From NCBI GenBank assembly GCA_005883655.1, contig VBDA01000057.1, positions 8,506 through 14,194 of the forward strand: a stretch of 5,689 nt of DNA, in the 5' to 3' direction. Source of the stretch: Betaproteobacteria bacterium. GTDB lineage: Bacteria > Pseudomonadota > Gammaproteobacteria > Burkholderiales > Casimicrobiaceae. The notes beneath the pieces were generated by a model. The model made no database searches. It worked only from the letters and a program-made list of their open reading frames with translations, and was not told where the DNA came from. Each line of letters opens with the position of its first letter. The stretch's first letter is position 1. The translations under genes and the position numbers were made by a program. This document shows, in pieces, positions 5,564-5,689 of the stretch.

Positions 5564-5689
5564 GGACCATCGGCGAACAGGCAGCGAGGCGCGATCCTCA
5601 GTTGACTGCGATGTTCGCGTCGCGGATGACGCGGCTCCATTTGTCGCGCTCGCGCTTCGCGTGCTCGGCGAATGCTTCCGGCGTCCCTC
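5564..5689. repeat. Direct repeat, right copy (cut by window edge)
   Basis: This is the same-orientation partner of 3484-3609, at a constant offset of 2080 bases and with two substitutions. One difference lies beyond the Bug stop codon, the other is a synonymous Gly third position (GGC versus GGG). Left of 5564 the sequence is unrelated to the flank of the left copy, so the terminator and 6S gene follow only the left copy. Confidence 0.95.
5598..5689 (-). CDS. Bug/TctC-family periplasmic solute receptor, C-terminal end (partial)
   Basis: The last 29 codons and stop of a minus-strand gene that continues beyond the right edge. The visible residues read GTPEAFAEHAKRERDKW followed by SRVIRDANIAVN, the typical end of Bug receptors, in which GTPEEF and a KW pair precede the last helix. 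These proteins are periplasmic binding proteins, in some cases delivering carboxylates or aromatic acids to TctAB-type transporters; many in betaproteobacteria are orphans without transporter genes. Substrate cannot be told from this fragment. The protein end is identical to that of the remnant at 3518-3700. The gene is followed by the exported-protein gene on the same strand without an obvious intrinsic terminator. Confidence 0.8.
   Translation of the reverse strand, partial: GTPEAFAEHAKRERDKWSRVIRDANIAVN

Noticed and set aside
5227..5640. Minus-strand frame of 137 codons spanning the Bug gene end and the leader.
   Set aside because: It reads the Bug gene end and the start of the exported-protein gene in wrong frames and crosses the intergenic region.
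3484..5689. Transposon or insertion sequence with target duplication as explanation of the direct repeats.
   Set aside because: No terminal inverted repeats, transposase or integrase are visible, and a repeat of at least 126 bases is far longer than a target-site duplication.

Overview
The window looks like a chromosomal segment of a GC-rich betaproteobacterium, probably Burkholderiales or a relative. Three things point there. GreB has the acidic N-terminal extension and the SWVSPIARALIKAREG signature typical of that class. A small coiled-coil gene, zapA and a 6S RNA gene follow one another. The converging strand carries a Bug/TctC-type solute-receptor gene, a family greatly expanded in Burkholderiales. 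The class assignment is inference from protein and RNA signatures, not from a search.

Layout. Bases 1-1861 (+) hold a BtuB-like TonB-dependent outer-membrane receptor whose leader lies almost entirely off the left edge. After a short gap with a good sigma70 promoter comes greB (2014-2586, +), a transcript-cleavage factor for RNA polymerase. A second clear promoter (2618-2647) drives a two-gene unit: a 66-residue coiled-coil protein (2663-2863) and GTG-started zapA (2868-3200), an FtsZ-ring factor. A consensus-like promoter buried in the 3' end of zapA (3115-3142) probably feeds the 6S RNA gene ssrS (about 3222-3409), whose closing stem, bubble hairpin and upper stem can be drawn from the sequence. 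The left 60% of the window is thus a housekeeping block linked to transcription and cell division.

The right part is read on the minus strand and converges on ssrS. It contains the final 29 codons of a Bug-family receptor gene (5598-5689, running off the right edge), then a 209-base leader, then a gene for a large exported protein of unrecognised family (start at 5354). That gene is broken: at about base 3700 its reading frame runs into a second, nearly identical copy of the Bug gene 3' end (3484-3609 matches 5564-5689 with two differences, offset 2080). From there it continues out of frame through the Bug remnant, through an intrinsic terminator (3423-3453) and antisense through most of the 6S gene before meeting a stop at 3273. 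The simplest reading is that Bug, terminator and ssrS were once adjacent, and that the exported-protein gene is now wedged between two copies of the Bug 3' end with its own C-terminus lost.

No tRNA, CRISPR array, transposase or integrase is visible. The most noteworthy structure is this duplication/fusion junction and its consequence: a message that would end at a terminator before any in-frame stop codon.
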